From contig VERU01000224.1 of assembly GCA_018882485.1 (NCBI GenBank), positions 1 to 5,062 on the forward strand: a stretch of DNA of 5,062 bases, in the 5' to 3' direction. This stretch comes from Rhodoferax sp. (GTDB lineage: Bacteria; Pseudomonadota; Gammaproteobacteria; Burkholderiales; Burkholderiaceae_C). The notes beneath the pieces were generated by a model. It was given only the letters and a program-made list of their open reading frames with translations. It did not search any database and had not been told where the DNA came from. Position 1 is the stretch's first letter. The number at the start of each line of letters is the position of its first letter. Both the position numbers and the translations under genes were made by a program. Below, in pieces: positions 1-5,062 of the stretch.

Positions 1-207
1 CAGGGGCGCATCCAGCGCCGAATGGACGGGAACCGGTGCGGCGGGCGCACGGGCCGCCGGAGCCGGCGGCCCCGCCGGGGTGGCGGCAGGGGCTGCAGCC
101 GGTGCGGCCTGCGCCAGCACCGGGGTGGCGGTGGTCGGCCCGGTGGCCGTCGCCAGGCCCAGCAGCAGGGGCAGCAACAGCAGGGTGTGGCGGCGGGTTT
201 TGGGCAT
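1..207 (-). CDS. Exported protein, N-terminal fragment (probable tetratricopeptide-repeat protein)
   Basis: Partial gene of 69 codons, open to the left edge. The product starts MPKTRRHTLLLL, which has a basic n-region (KTRRH), a Leu-rich hydrophobic core at about residues 9-19, and likely signal peptidase I sites near 32-34 (VLA/QA or LAQA/AP). There is no lipobox cysteine. Residues 33-60 form an Ala/Pro-rich, low-complexity linker of the kind that often precedes a periplasmic domain. The fragment ends with HSALDAPL. From memory, similar segments open the mature part of TPR proteins encoded divergently from mutM in Comamonadaceae; no TPR repeat is visible here, so that family call is inference. 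An in-frame ATG at 225-223 would add six residues (MDYYGP) but would overlap mutM and weaken the signal peptide, so 207 is preferred. No strong Shine-Dalgarno precedes it. Confidence is high that it is an exported protein and moderate for the family. Confidence 0.72.
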   Translation of the reverse strand, partial: MPKTRRHTLLLLPLLLGLATATGPTTATPVLAQAAPAAAPAATPAGPPAPAARAPAAPVPVHSALDAPL

Positions 208-213
208 CGGCCC

Positions 214-221
214 ATAATAAT
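214..221. promoter_or_regulatory. A/T-rich patch between divergent start codons, possible shared -10 region
   Basis: The 16 bp between the start codons at 207 (minus) and 224 (plus) contain ataataat in an otherwise very G/C-rich background. Read forward, cataat (213-218) matches TATAAT at 5 of 6 positions. Read in reverse, tattat (219-214) also matches at 5 of 6. No convincing -35 hexamer lies 16-18 bp upstream in either direction. If used, each promoter would sit in the other gene's 5' end and transcripts would begin at or near the start codons. This is a weak, pattern-only call. Confidence 0.2.
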
Positions 222-223
222 CC

Positions 224-1039
224 ATGCCCGAATTACCCGAAGTCGAGGTCACCCGGCTGAGCTTTGCCCAGGCCATCGCCGGTGGACGCATCCTGTCGGC
301 CCGTCTGGGCAAGCCCCTGCGCTGGCCGCTGGGCGCCGATCCCGCCACGCTCGCCGGGCGCGCCGTGCAGGGTGTGCGCCGCCGTGGCAAATACCTGCTG
401 ATCGACCTGGACACCGGTCTGCTGCTGGTCCACCTGGGCATGTCGGGCAGCCTGGCCTTTGTGCCGCAGCCCGCGCCGCCAGGCCCGCACGACCATTTCG
501 ACCTGGTGACCGACCGCGGCACGCTGCGCCTGCACGACCCCCGGCGCTTCGGAGCCGTGGTGCTGGCCCGCGACGAGCAGGACCCGGTGGCCCGCAAGCT
601 GCTGGGCGGCCTGGGCATGGAGCCGCTGTCCGACGGGCTGGATGTGCCGCGCTTTCTGGACGGCCTGCGGCGCCGGCAGGTCGCCATCAAGCAGGTGCTG
701 CTGTCCGGCGATCCGGTCGTGGGGGTGGGCAACATCTACGCCTCCGAGGCGCTGTTCCTGGCCGGCATCCGGCCCACCGTTCGGGCGGCCCGCCTGAGCC
801 GGCCCCGGGCGCTGCGGCTGCTGGCGGCCATCCACGAGGTGCTGGCCCGGGCGGTGGCCAAGGGCGGCAGCACCCTGAGGGACTTTTCGGCGGCCGACGG
901 CGCCAGCGGCTACTTCCAGCTCGAAGCCATGGTCTACGACCGCGCCGGCCAGCCCTGCCGCGTCTGCGGCACCCCCATCCGGCTGCTGCGCCAGGGCCAG
1001 CGGTCCACCTACTACTGCCCCACATGCCAGAAGGCCTGA
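224..1039 (+). CDS. mutM: Formamidopyrimidine-DNA glycosylase (Fpg/MutM)
   Basis: A 271-aa bifunctional base-excision enzyme. It removes 8-oxoguanine (paired with C) and formamidopyrimidines, then cleaves the abasic strand by beta/delta elimination. The start is fixed by chemistry: Pro2 must follow the initiator Met as the Schiff-base nucleophile, and PELPEV with Glu3 is present. Lys56 (RRGKY) matches the conserved catalytic lysine. Met73 (LGMSGS) and the DPRRFG segment at 105-110 match the void-filling residues. The helix-two-turn-helix carries GVGNIYASE with Asn170. A C-terminal zinc finger is complete, Cys245-X2-Cys248-X16-Cys265-X2-Cys268, with GQRSTYY before the last pair. Length is normal for the family (about 270). 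The VEVTRLSF stretch replaces the common VETTRRG, which I take as lineage variation. No Shine-Dalgarno precedes the start. The 3' end overlaps mutY by 16 nt, so the two are probably co-transcribed and translationally coupled. Confidence 0.98.
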   Translation: MPELPEVEVTRLSFAQAIAGGRILSARLGKPLRWPLGADPATLAGRAVQGVRRRGKYLLIDLDTGLLLVHLGMSGSLAFVPQPAPPGPHDHFDLVTDRGTLRLHDPRRFGAVVLARDEQDPVARKLLGGLGMEPLSDGLDVPRFLDGLRRRQVAIKQVLLSGDPVVGVGNIYASEALFLAGIRPTVRAARLSRPRALRLLAAIHEVLARAVAKGGSTLRDFSAADGASGYFQLEAMVYDRAGQPCRVCGTPIRLLRQGQRSTYYCPTCQKA

Positions 1040-2109
1040 GCGCCGACCAGGCCGGCGGGATTGCCGAGCGGGTGCTGCGCTGGCAACCCGTGCACGGCCG
1101 GCACGATCTGCCCTGGCAGGGCACACGCGACCCCTACCGCGTCTGGCTGTCCGAGATCATGCTGCAGCAGACCCAGGTGGCCACGGTGCGCCACTACTAC
1201 ACCCGGTTCGTGCAGCGGCTGCCCGATGTGCAGGCGCTGGCCGCCGCCGAGCCCGATGCGGTGCTGGCCCTGTGGAGCGGGCTCGGCTACTACAGGCGCG
1301 CACGCAACCTGCACCGCTGCGCACAGGTGGTGGTGCAGCGGCACGGGGGGGTGTTTCCATCCAGCGCCGCCGAGCTGCAGACCCTGCCGGGCATCGGCCG
1401 GTCCACGGCCGCGGCCATCGCCGCCGTGTGCTTTGGCGAGCGGGTGGCCATCCTGGATGGCAACGTGCGCCGGGTGCTGGCCCGGGCGCTGGGCTTTGCC
1501 GAAGACCTGGCCGGCGCCGCCGCGCAGCGCCGCCTGTGGGACCGGGCCACCGAACTGCTGCCCCGGCACGACCTGCCGCGCACCATGCCGGTGTACACCC
1601 AGGGCCTGATGGACCTGGGCGCCGGCCCCTGCAGCCCGCGCCGCCCCGCCTGTAGCAGCTGTCCGATCGCTACGGTTTGTGTAGCAAACTCTCTAGATTC
1701 CACGGGGCTTTTTCCCGTAAAAACCCGAAAACTCAAGCGCCGTGCCGAGTCGCTCTGGCTGCTGTGGGCGCAGACGCGCGATGGAGCGGTCTGGCTGCAG
1801 CGGCGCCCGCCCAGCGGCGTTTGGGCCGGGCTGCATTGCCTGCCCGGCTTCGACAGCCGGGAGGCCCTGCTGGCCGCGCTCGGCCGGGTCTTTGGGGCAG
1901 ATGACCTCGGGGGCCTGGAGGATCTGCCGGTGGTGCGCCATGTGCTGACCCACAAGGACCTGCATCTGCATCCGGTGCGCGTGGTGCTGGCCGGGGATGC
2001 AGCACCCGGCGGGGCGCAGCCGCTGCCCGGGGCCTGGCAGAGCGCCCGGCAATGGCCCGGGCTGGGCCTGCCGGCGCCAGTGCGCCGCCTGCTGCAACAG
2101 GACGGTTGA
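1024..2109 (+). CDS. mutY: Adenine DNA glycosylase MutY
   Basis: A 361-aa glycosylase that removes adenine paired with 8-oxoguanine or guanine, partner of MutM in the GO system. In order: the helical domain with [13 protein letters not shown], where Glu44 corresponds to E. coli catalytic Glu37; the helix-hairpin-helix [12 protein letters not shown] (121-132); [10 protein letters not shown] with catalytic Asp145 (E. coli Asp138); and the [4Fe-4S] loop Cys203-X6-Cys210-X2-Cys213-X5-Cys219, intact. A linker (about 220-238) leads to the C-terminal MutT-like 8-oxoG-recognition domain (about 240-355), with [10 protein letters not shown] at 261-270 and LTHKDLHL at 308-315 in place of the E. coli FSH segment. 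The ATG at 1024 overlaps the mutM end by 16 nt and has no Shine-Dalgarno, suggesting coupling. The frame stays open upstream to base 22, but that stretch is mutM coding in another frame. The linker region is noticeably A/T-richer than the rest. Confidence 0.97.
   Translation: MPEGLSADQAGGIAERVLRWQPVHGRHDLPWQGTRDPYRVWLSEIMLQQTQVATVRHYYTRFVQRLPDVQALAAAEPDAVLALWSGLGYYRRARNLHRCAQVVVQRHGGVFPSSAAELQTLPGIGRSTAAAIAAVCFGERVAILDGNVRRVLARALGFAEDLAGAAAQRRLWDRATELLPRHDLPRTMPVYTQGLMDLGAGPCSPRRPACSSCPIATVCVANSLDSTGLFPVKTRKLKRRAESLWLLWAQTRDGAVWLQRRPPSGVWAGLHCLPGFDSREALLAALGRVFGADDLGGLEDLPVVRHVLTHKDLHLHPVRVVLAGDAAPGGAQPLPGAWQSARQWPGLGLPAPVRRLLQQDG
1651..1735 (+). repeat. A/T-richer patch with short inverted and direct repeats inside mutY
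   Basis: The segment encoding the end of the iron-sulfur loop and the interdomain linker contrasts with the very G/C-rich flanks. It holds gctac (1669-1673) and gtagc (1681-1685) with a 7-nt loop. An earlier gtagc (1652-1656) could pair with the same gctac, so two hairpins are mutually exclusive. The heptamer tgtagca occurs directly at 1651-1657 and 1680-1686. A second inverted repeat is acggg (1702-1706) with cccgt (1714-1718), loop gcttttt. The reading frame is not disturbed. Stems are only 5 bp, so chance is possible. Confidence 0.4.
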
Positions 2110-2160
2110 GCAGGACGGTCGACGAGGGCTGCTGAACAGGACCGTTGGGCAGGGTGGGGG
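2096..2160. repeat. Degenerate 13-bp tandem array at the mutY 3' end
   Basis: Three clear copies of a 13-mer lie in register: aacaggacggttg (2096-2108), agcaggacggtcg (2109-2121) and aacaggaccgttg (2135-2147). The spaces at 2122-2134 and 2148-2160 are also 13 nt and each matches a neighbouring unit at about 7 of 13 positions, so they may be decayed copies. The first unit contains the last mutY codons and most of its TGA. The acggtc (2115-2120) and gaccgt (2140-2145) elements form a possible 6-bp stem with a 19-nt loop. No T-tract follows on either strand, so an intrinsic terminator is not supported. Confidence 0.5.
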
Positions 2161-2172
2161 AACCGGGCCGGC

Positions 2173-2619
2173 TCAGCCGGCGTCGAGCTCGCGGTGGCGT
2201 TTGAGGGTGGCCCAGTCGGCCCCGAAGTGGCGCACCAGCTCTTCGACCAGAAACACCGAGCGGTGCTGTCCGCCGGTGCAGCCCACGGCCACCGTCACGT
2301 AGCTGCGGTGGTCCTGCGCCAGGGGTGTCAGCCAGTGCCCCAGAAAGCCGCGGATCTGCTCCAGCATGGCCAGTGCGCCCGGCTGTTGCCGCATGAAATC
2401 GGCCACCGGGGCATCGCGACCGTCCAGGTGGCGCAACGCCGGCTCGTAGTGCGGGTTGGGCAGCATGCGCACGTCGAACACGAAGTCGGCATCGGCCGGA
2501 ATGCCCCGCTTGTACGAGAAGGACTCGAACACCAGCGTCAGCTGCCCGGTGGGCGCCTGCACCAGCGCCTTGACGTAGGCCTGCAATTGCGAGGCCCGGA
2601 TGATGCTCGTGTCGACCAC
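2173..2619 (-). CDS. rapZ: RapZ C-terminal domain fragment, possible GTG restart
   Basis: Open frame of 148 aa after the amber codon, starting at GTG 2619-2617, two codons past the stop. It holds the whole C-terminal domain of Rap[34 protein letters not shown], and the highly conserved [19 protein letters not shown], including the Cys and His-Arg residues seen in this family. In E. coli this domain binds GlmZ/GlmY RNA and drives oligomerisation, so an independently made domain could in principle retain activity. No good Shine-Dalgarno precedes the GTG; only stop-proximal reinitiation makes translation plausible. The natural end is TGA at 2175-2173, inside a gccggc-tca-gccggc palindrome. Whether it is translated alone is inference. 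Otherwise it is the 3' half of a broken gene. Confidence 0.55.
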   Translation of the reverse strand: MVDTSIIRASQLQAYVKALVQAPTGQLTLVFESFSYKRGIPADADFVFDVRMLPNPHYEPALRHLDGRDAPVADFMRQQPGALAMLEQIRGFLGHWLTPLAQDHRSYVTVAVGCTGGQHRSVFLVEELVRHFGADWATLKRHRELDAG

Positions 2620-2625
2620 ATGGGC

Positions 2626-3069
2626 CTAGCTGCGCAGCGGGCCGAGCAGTTCGCGCTCGAGCTCGATGGCCTCCACCAGCGCCCGCCGCAGGTCCTGGTC
2701 GGCGCGGTCGGCCTGCCGGGACGACTGCGACAGCGGGTGGCGCCGCCGCGTCTCGGAGTAGCGGCGCACCAGGGTGTCGGTGGTGGCATCCAGAAACAGC
2801 GCCTGCACCGCCACCCCCTGCTCGCGCAGCTGGGCCAGCTGCTGGGGCACCAGCGGCAGCGAGTTGGCGCTGCGCACATCCATGGCGATGGCCAGCCGGT
2901 GCGCCCGGTGGTCCCGCTCCAGCTCGATGAAGCGCAGCAGCAGCTCGGGCGGCAGGTTGTCCACGCAGTAGTAGCCCGCATCTTCCAGCGCGTGCAGCGC
3001 CACCGACTTGCCCGAGCCCGACATGCCGGTGATCAGCAGCAGCTGCATGGCAGGGGCGGCCGGGCTCAT
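2626..3069 (-). CDS. rapZ: RapZ N-terminal P-loop domain, truncated by TAG
   Basis: A 147-aa product ending at TAG 2628-2626. It contains the Walker A motif GMSGSGKS (residues 15-22), [13 protein letters not shown] (32-44), IAMDVRS (61-67, Walker B-like strand) and [22 protein letters not shown] (92-113), all typical of the RapZ/YvcJ nucleotide-binding domain. It stops at LGPLRS, the hinge to the RNA-binding domain, so the N-domain is essentially whole. The start at 3069 is chosen because its ATG overlaps the recN TGA (ATGA), which suggests translational coupling. A second ATG at 3048 (MQLLLITG) would also keep the P-loop and fits the usual family N-terminus better. TAG is unusual here: every other gene end visible in the window is TGA. 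On E. coli precedent, the N-domain alone would not bind sRNA. Confidence 0.75.
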   Translation of the reverse strand: MSPAAPAMQLLLITGMSGSGKSVALHALEDAGYYCVDNLPPELLLRFIELERDHRAHRLAIAMDVRSANSLPLVPQQLAQLREQGVAVQALFLDATTDTLVRRYSETRRRHPLSQSSRQADRADQDLRRALVEAIELERELLGPLRS

Positions 3070-4721
3070 GCCGGAGGTTGCAGCAGTTCGCGGGCGTGGG
3101 CGAGCGTGGTACCCGACAGCCGTTCGCCGCCCAGCATGCGCGCCAGCTCGGCCACCCGCTGCTCGCCGGCAACCGGCGAGACGGTGCTCAGCGTCAGGCC
3201 CTGCTGCAGCCGCTTGGCCACCACCAGGTGGGCGTCGGCGCAGGCCGCCACCTGGGGCAGGTGGGTCACGGCCAGCACCTGACGGTCCTGGCCCAGGCGC
3301 TGCATCAGCCGGCCCACGGTTTCGGCCACGGCGCCGCCCACCCCGGCGTCCACCTCGTCGAAGATCAGCGTCTGCGCCGTGCCCAGCCGGCTGGTGGTGA
3401 CGGCAATGGCCAGCGCGATGCGCGAGAGCTCGCCGCCCGAGGCCACCTTGGCCACCGGGCGCGGGGTGCTGCCCGCATGCCCCGCCACCCGGAACACCAC
3501 ATCCTCCAGCCCGTGCTGGGCCGGCTCGTCGCCCGGCAGGGGCTGCAGGCCCACGTCGAAGCAGCCGCCCGCCATGCCCAGGCCCTGCATGGCCTCGGTG
3601 ATGGCCTGCGCCAGCCGGGGCGCAGCCTGCTGGCGTGCCCGCGACACCCGGGTCGCCTCGGCCTGCAGCGCCTGGCGCGCCCCACGTTCGGCTGCCTGCA
3701 GGGCCTGCAGGTCGGCGGCCGCGTCGAGCTGCTGCAGCGCCTGGCGCGTGTCGGCCAGCAACGCGGGCAGTTCGGCGGGCTCGCGCCGCAGCCGCCGGGC
3801 CAGCGACACCCAGCGGCCCATGCGCTCATCCAGCTGGGCTAGCCGCTGTGGATCGAGTTCGGTGCGGCGCAGGTAGCCGCGCAGCGCATGCGCGGCGTCT
3901 TCGGCCTGCGCCAGGCTGGATGCCAAAACATCGCCCAGCCCTTTGAATACGGGCTCTACGTGCTCCTGATTTCGTAGCGCCTGAGCGGCTCGATGCAGGT
4001 TGCGCAGCACGCCCTGTTCGTCGTCATCCAGCCCGTCCAGCGCGGCCTGCGCCGCATCCAGCAGGGCTTGCGCGTTGGCCAGGCGACTGTGTTCGGTGCC
4101 CAGCTCCTCCCATTCGTCGCGACCCGGGGCCAGCTGTTCCAGCTCGTGCAGCTGCCAGGCTAGCCGGTCGCGTTCGGATTGCTGGGTGTGCTGGGCCTGC
4201 TGCGCCTGGCTCAGGCGGGTCTGCGCCTCGCGCCAGGCCTGCCAGCATTGCGTGAGCGCGGCGGTGGCGAGGCCGCCGTAGCCGTCCAGCAGGCCGCGCA
4301 CCGCGTCGGCCCGGGTCAGGCTCTGCCAGGCGTGCTGGCCGTGGATGTCGAGCAGCTGTTCACCCAGTTCGCGCAGCTGCCCGGCGGTGGCCGGGCTGCC
4401 GTTGATCCAGGCCCGGCTGCGCCCCTGGGTGTCGAGCGTGCGGCGCAGCAGCAGCCCCTCGGCCCCGTCGAAGCCGGCCTCGGCCAGCCAGGCCTGCAGG
4501 ACGGTCGTGGTGTCGAATTCGGCGCTGACCTCGGCGCGGGCCGCACCCTCGCGCACGGCGCCCGAATCGGCCCGCCCGCCGGTCACCAGCTGCAGCGCGT
4601 CGATCAGGATGGACTTGCCCGCGCCCGTCTCGCCCGTCAGCACCGTGAAGCCGGCCGACAGATCCAGCTCCAGCTCGGCCACGATCACGAAATCCCGCAG
4701 GGTCAGGCGTTTGAGCGCCAT
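3066..4721 (-). CDS. recN: DNA repair protein RecN (SMC-like ATPase)
   Basis: A 551-aa cytoplasmic SMC-family ATPase that acts in recombinational double-strand-break repair with RecA, close to the E. coli length (553). The N-terminal ATPase half has Walker A GETGAGKS (30-37) and LLDIHGQH (123-130). A long Gln/Ala/Leu-rich helical region follows: about 155-230 and 320-375 look like the two arms of an antiparallel coiled coil, with the segment around 231-310 between them. The C-terminal half has the ABC signature SGGELSR (428-434), Walker B TLIFDEVD (451-458, Asp455/Glu456), D-loop AGVGG, and switch histidine His487 in AVTHLPQVA. All catalytic motifs are intact. It starts two bases after the nadK TGA with a good Shine-Dalgarno inside nadK, and its TGA overlaps the rapZ ATG, so nadK-recN-rapZ reads as one operon. 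I see no LexA-like site, but the operon promoter lies outside the window. Confidence 0.97.
   Translation of the reverse strand: MALKRLTLRDFVIVAELELDLSAGFTVLTGETGAGKSILIDALQLVTGGRADSGAVREGAARAEVSAEFDTTTVLQAWLAEAGFDGAEGLLLRRTLDTQGRSRAWINGSPATAGQLRELGEQLLDIHGQHAWQSLTRADAVRGLLDGYGGLATAALTQCWQAWREAQTRLSQAQQAQHTQQSERDRLAWQLHELEQLAPGRDEWEELGTEHSRLANAQALLDAAQAALDGLDDDEQGVLRNLHRAAQALRNQEHVEPVFKGLGDVLASSLAQAEDAAHALRGYLRRTELDPQRLAQLDERMGRWVSLARRLRREPAELPALLADTRQALQQLDAAADLQALQAAERGARQALQAEATRVSRARQQAAPRLAQAITEAMQGLGMAGGCFDVGLQPLPGDEPAQHGLEDVVFRVAGHAGSTPRPVAKVASGGELSRIALAIAVTTSRLGTAQTLIFDEVDAGVGGAVAETVGRLMQRLGQDRQVLAVTHLPQVAACADAHLVVAKRLQQGLTLSTVSPVAGEQRVAELARMLGGERLSGTTLAHARELLQPPA
3937..3977 (-). repeat. 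A/T-richer patch with two adjacent small inverted repeats inside recN
   Basis: Within the recN segment coding about residues 249-262, two inverted repeats abut: agccc (3937-3941) with gggct (3951-3955), 9-nt loop, and ctacg (3956-3960) with cgtag (3973-3977), 12-nt loop. Read on the recN coding strand, the order is a gctacg/cgtag hairpin and then an agccc/gggct hairpin. That resembles the order and first stem of the mutY patch at 1669-1718. The frame is intact and the encoded peptide ([15 protein letters not shown]) looks native. Stems are 5 bp, so this is suggestive only. Confidence 0.3.
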
Positions 4722-4723
4722 GC

Positions 4724-5062
4724 TCAGACCGCTCCTTCGTTCCAGTGCAGCTTGTTGCGCAGCGTGTCGAAGTACGACCAGCCGCGCGGATGCAGAAACC
4801 GCACCTGGTGCACCGAGCGCCGCACCACGATGCGGTCGCCCCGCATCAGCGAGGCCACCGACTGCATGTCGAAATTGGCACTGGCGTCCTTGCCGGCCAC
4901 GATCTCGATGGCCACCTCGACCGTGTTGGCCAGCACGATGGGCCGGTTGGAGAGCGTGTGCGGGGCGATGGGCGCCAGCACCCAGCCGGCAATCGACGGG
5001 TGCAGCAGCGGCCCGCCGGCCGACAGCGCATAGGCGGTGGAGCCGGTGGGCGAGGCCAGGAT
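4724..5062 (-). CDS. nadK: NAD kinase, C-terminal part (partial)
   Basis: The last 112 codons of NAD kinase, which phosphorylates NAD to NADP with ATP in the cytoplasm; the 5' part lies beyond the right edge. The fragment begins [18 protein letters not shown], the conserved glycine/threonine-rich NAD-binding segment (E. coli has TPTGSTAYSLSAGGP). [16 protein letters not shown] follows (E. coli PHTLSARPLVI type), then a beta-sandwich tail with VEVAIEIV, a [19 protein letters not shown] stretch and the usual terminal [20 protein letters not shown]. The tail appears complete and ends at TGA 4726-4724. Two bases separate it from the recN start, and the recN ribosome-binding site is inside its last codons, which indicates co-transcription. 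From memory, hrcA often lies just upstream in this lineage; that cannot be seen here. Confidence 0.97.
   Translation of the reverse strand: MLASPTGSTAYALSAGGPLLHPSIAGWVLAPIAPHTLSNRPIVLANTVEVAIEIVAGKDASANFDMQSVASLMRGDRIVVRRSVHQVRFLHPRGWSYFDTLRNKLHWNEGAV
4732..4737 (-). promoter_or_regulatory. Ribosome-binding site of recN within nadK
   Basis: On the minus strand AAGGAG sits in the nadK codons for Glu-Gly-Ala and ends 10 nt before the recN ATG at 4721-4719. It is the clearest Shine-Dalgarno in the window and supports that start. The other internal gene starts (mutM, mutY, rapZ) lack an equally good one and seem to depend on overlap or on other means. Confidence 0.6.

Larger units (their letters stand above)
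2173..3069 (-). pseudogene. rapZ: rapZ interrupted by one in-frame amber codon (whole locus)
   Basis: Across 298 codons one continuous frame encodes a complete RapZ/YvcJ-family protein (E. coli RapZ is 284 aa), except that codon 148 is TAG (plus-strand cta, 2626-2628). Conserved sequence continues directly on both sides: LGPLRS, stop, AHVVDTS. Homologues have a residue such as Gln here in my recollection (LREQAHVLDTS type), and CAG to TAG is one transition. In E. coli RapZ binds the small RNA GlmZ through its C-terminal domain and presents it to RNase E, controlling GlmS; the N-terminal domain carries a P-loop. The substrate outside enterobacteria is uncertain. No frameshift or other stop is seen, so the lesion is recent, tolerated or artefactual. 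The ATG at 3069 overlaps the recN TGA as ATGA. The two possible polypeptides are listed separately. Confidence 0.8.

Noticed and set aside
22..2109. A 695-codon open frame that would extend MutY far upstream
   Set aside because: The part before 1024 overlaps mutM in another frame, is Arg/Pro/Gly/Ala-rich with no recognisable motif, and follows from the scarcity of stops in G/C-rich DNA. MutY homology begins just after 1024.
2167..2181. gccggc-tca-gccggc palindrome around the rapZ natural stop as an intrinsic terminator
   Set aside because: The stem is 6 bp and self-complementary with a 3-nt loop, but no T-run follows on either strand. Palindromic gccggc is common in DNA of this composition.
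2626..2628. TAG read as pyrrolysine or as a viral-type readthrough signal
   Set aside because: No pylT-like or other supporting element is visible, RapZ is not a known pyrrolysine protein, and the downstream context does not resemble the known CAA-TTA type readthrough signal.
1733..3172. A 479-codon minus-strand open frame spanning the rapZ amber site in another frame
   Set aside because: It runs through rapZ, the convergent gap and mutY without any conserved motif. The rapZ halves are explained by one other frame, so no frameshift product is needed.
2194..3282. A 362-codon plus-strand open frame across rapZ and the recN end
   Set aside because: It is antisense to two well-supported genes, rich in His/Gln/Arg/Gly as expected for a shadow frame, with no family motif.
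4179..5033. A 284-codon plus-strand open frame over recN and nadK
   Set aside because: It is antisense to intact RecN and NAD kinase motifs. Its composition fits a shadow frame and it shows no domain signature.

Overview
The window looks like a chromosomal housekeeping segment of a high-GC betaproteobacterium, most likely Burkholderiales/Comamonadaceae. The reasons are the strong G/C bias at third codon positions, the almost exclusive use of TGA stops, and the gene order nadK-recN-rapZ facing mutY-mutM with a divergent secreted (probably TPR) protein gene beside mutM. I recall this order from Acidovorax-like genomes. I see no mobile element, CRISPR array, rRNA or tRNA.

Layout: (1) 1-207, minus strand: the N-terminus of an exported protein (signal peptide plus Ala/Pro-rich linker) that runs off the left edge. 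(2) 224-1039, plus: mutM (formamidopyrimidine-DNA glycosylase). (3) 1024-2109, plus: mutY (adenine glycosylase), overlapping mutM by 16 nt. (4) 2110-2172: a 63-nt convergent gap holding a degenerate 13-bp-periodic repeat. (5) 2173-3069, minus: rapZ, interrupted by one in-frame TAG exactly between its two domains. (6) 3066-4721, minus: recN, overlapping rapZ in an ATGA. (7) 4724-5062, minus: the C-terminal 112 codons of nadK, ending two bases before recN.

Two tightly packed operons therefore converge. mutM and mutY form the GO system: MutM removes 8-oxoguanine opposite C, and MutY removes adenine misincorporated opposite 8-oxoG. The other operon joins NADP supply (nadK), double-strand-break repair (recN) and RapZ, the P-loop/RNA-binding regulator of amino-sugar synthesis in enterobacteria.

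The point most worth attention is rapZ. Both halves are well conserved and in the same frame, but an amber codon at 2626-2628 separates the P-loop N-domain (147 aa) from the C-terminal domain. A GTG six bases after the stop could restart translation. This is a recent nonsense mutation, a natural domain split, amber suppression or a sequencing error; the sequence alone does not decide. Secondary curiosities are two A/T-richer, hairpin-bearing patches inside mutY and recN with a similar layout, the 13-bp-periodic array in the convergent gap, and the 16-bp gap between divergent start codons with no Shine-Dalgarno for mutM.
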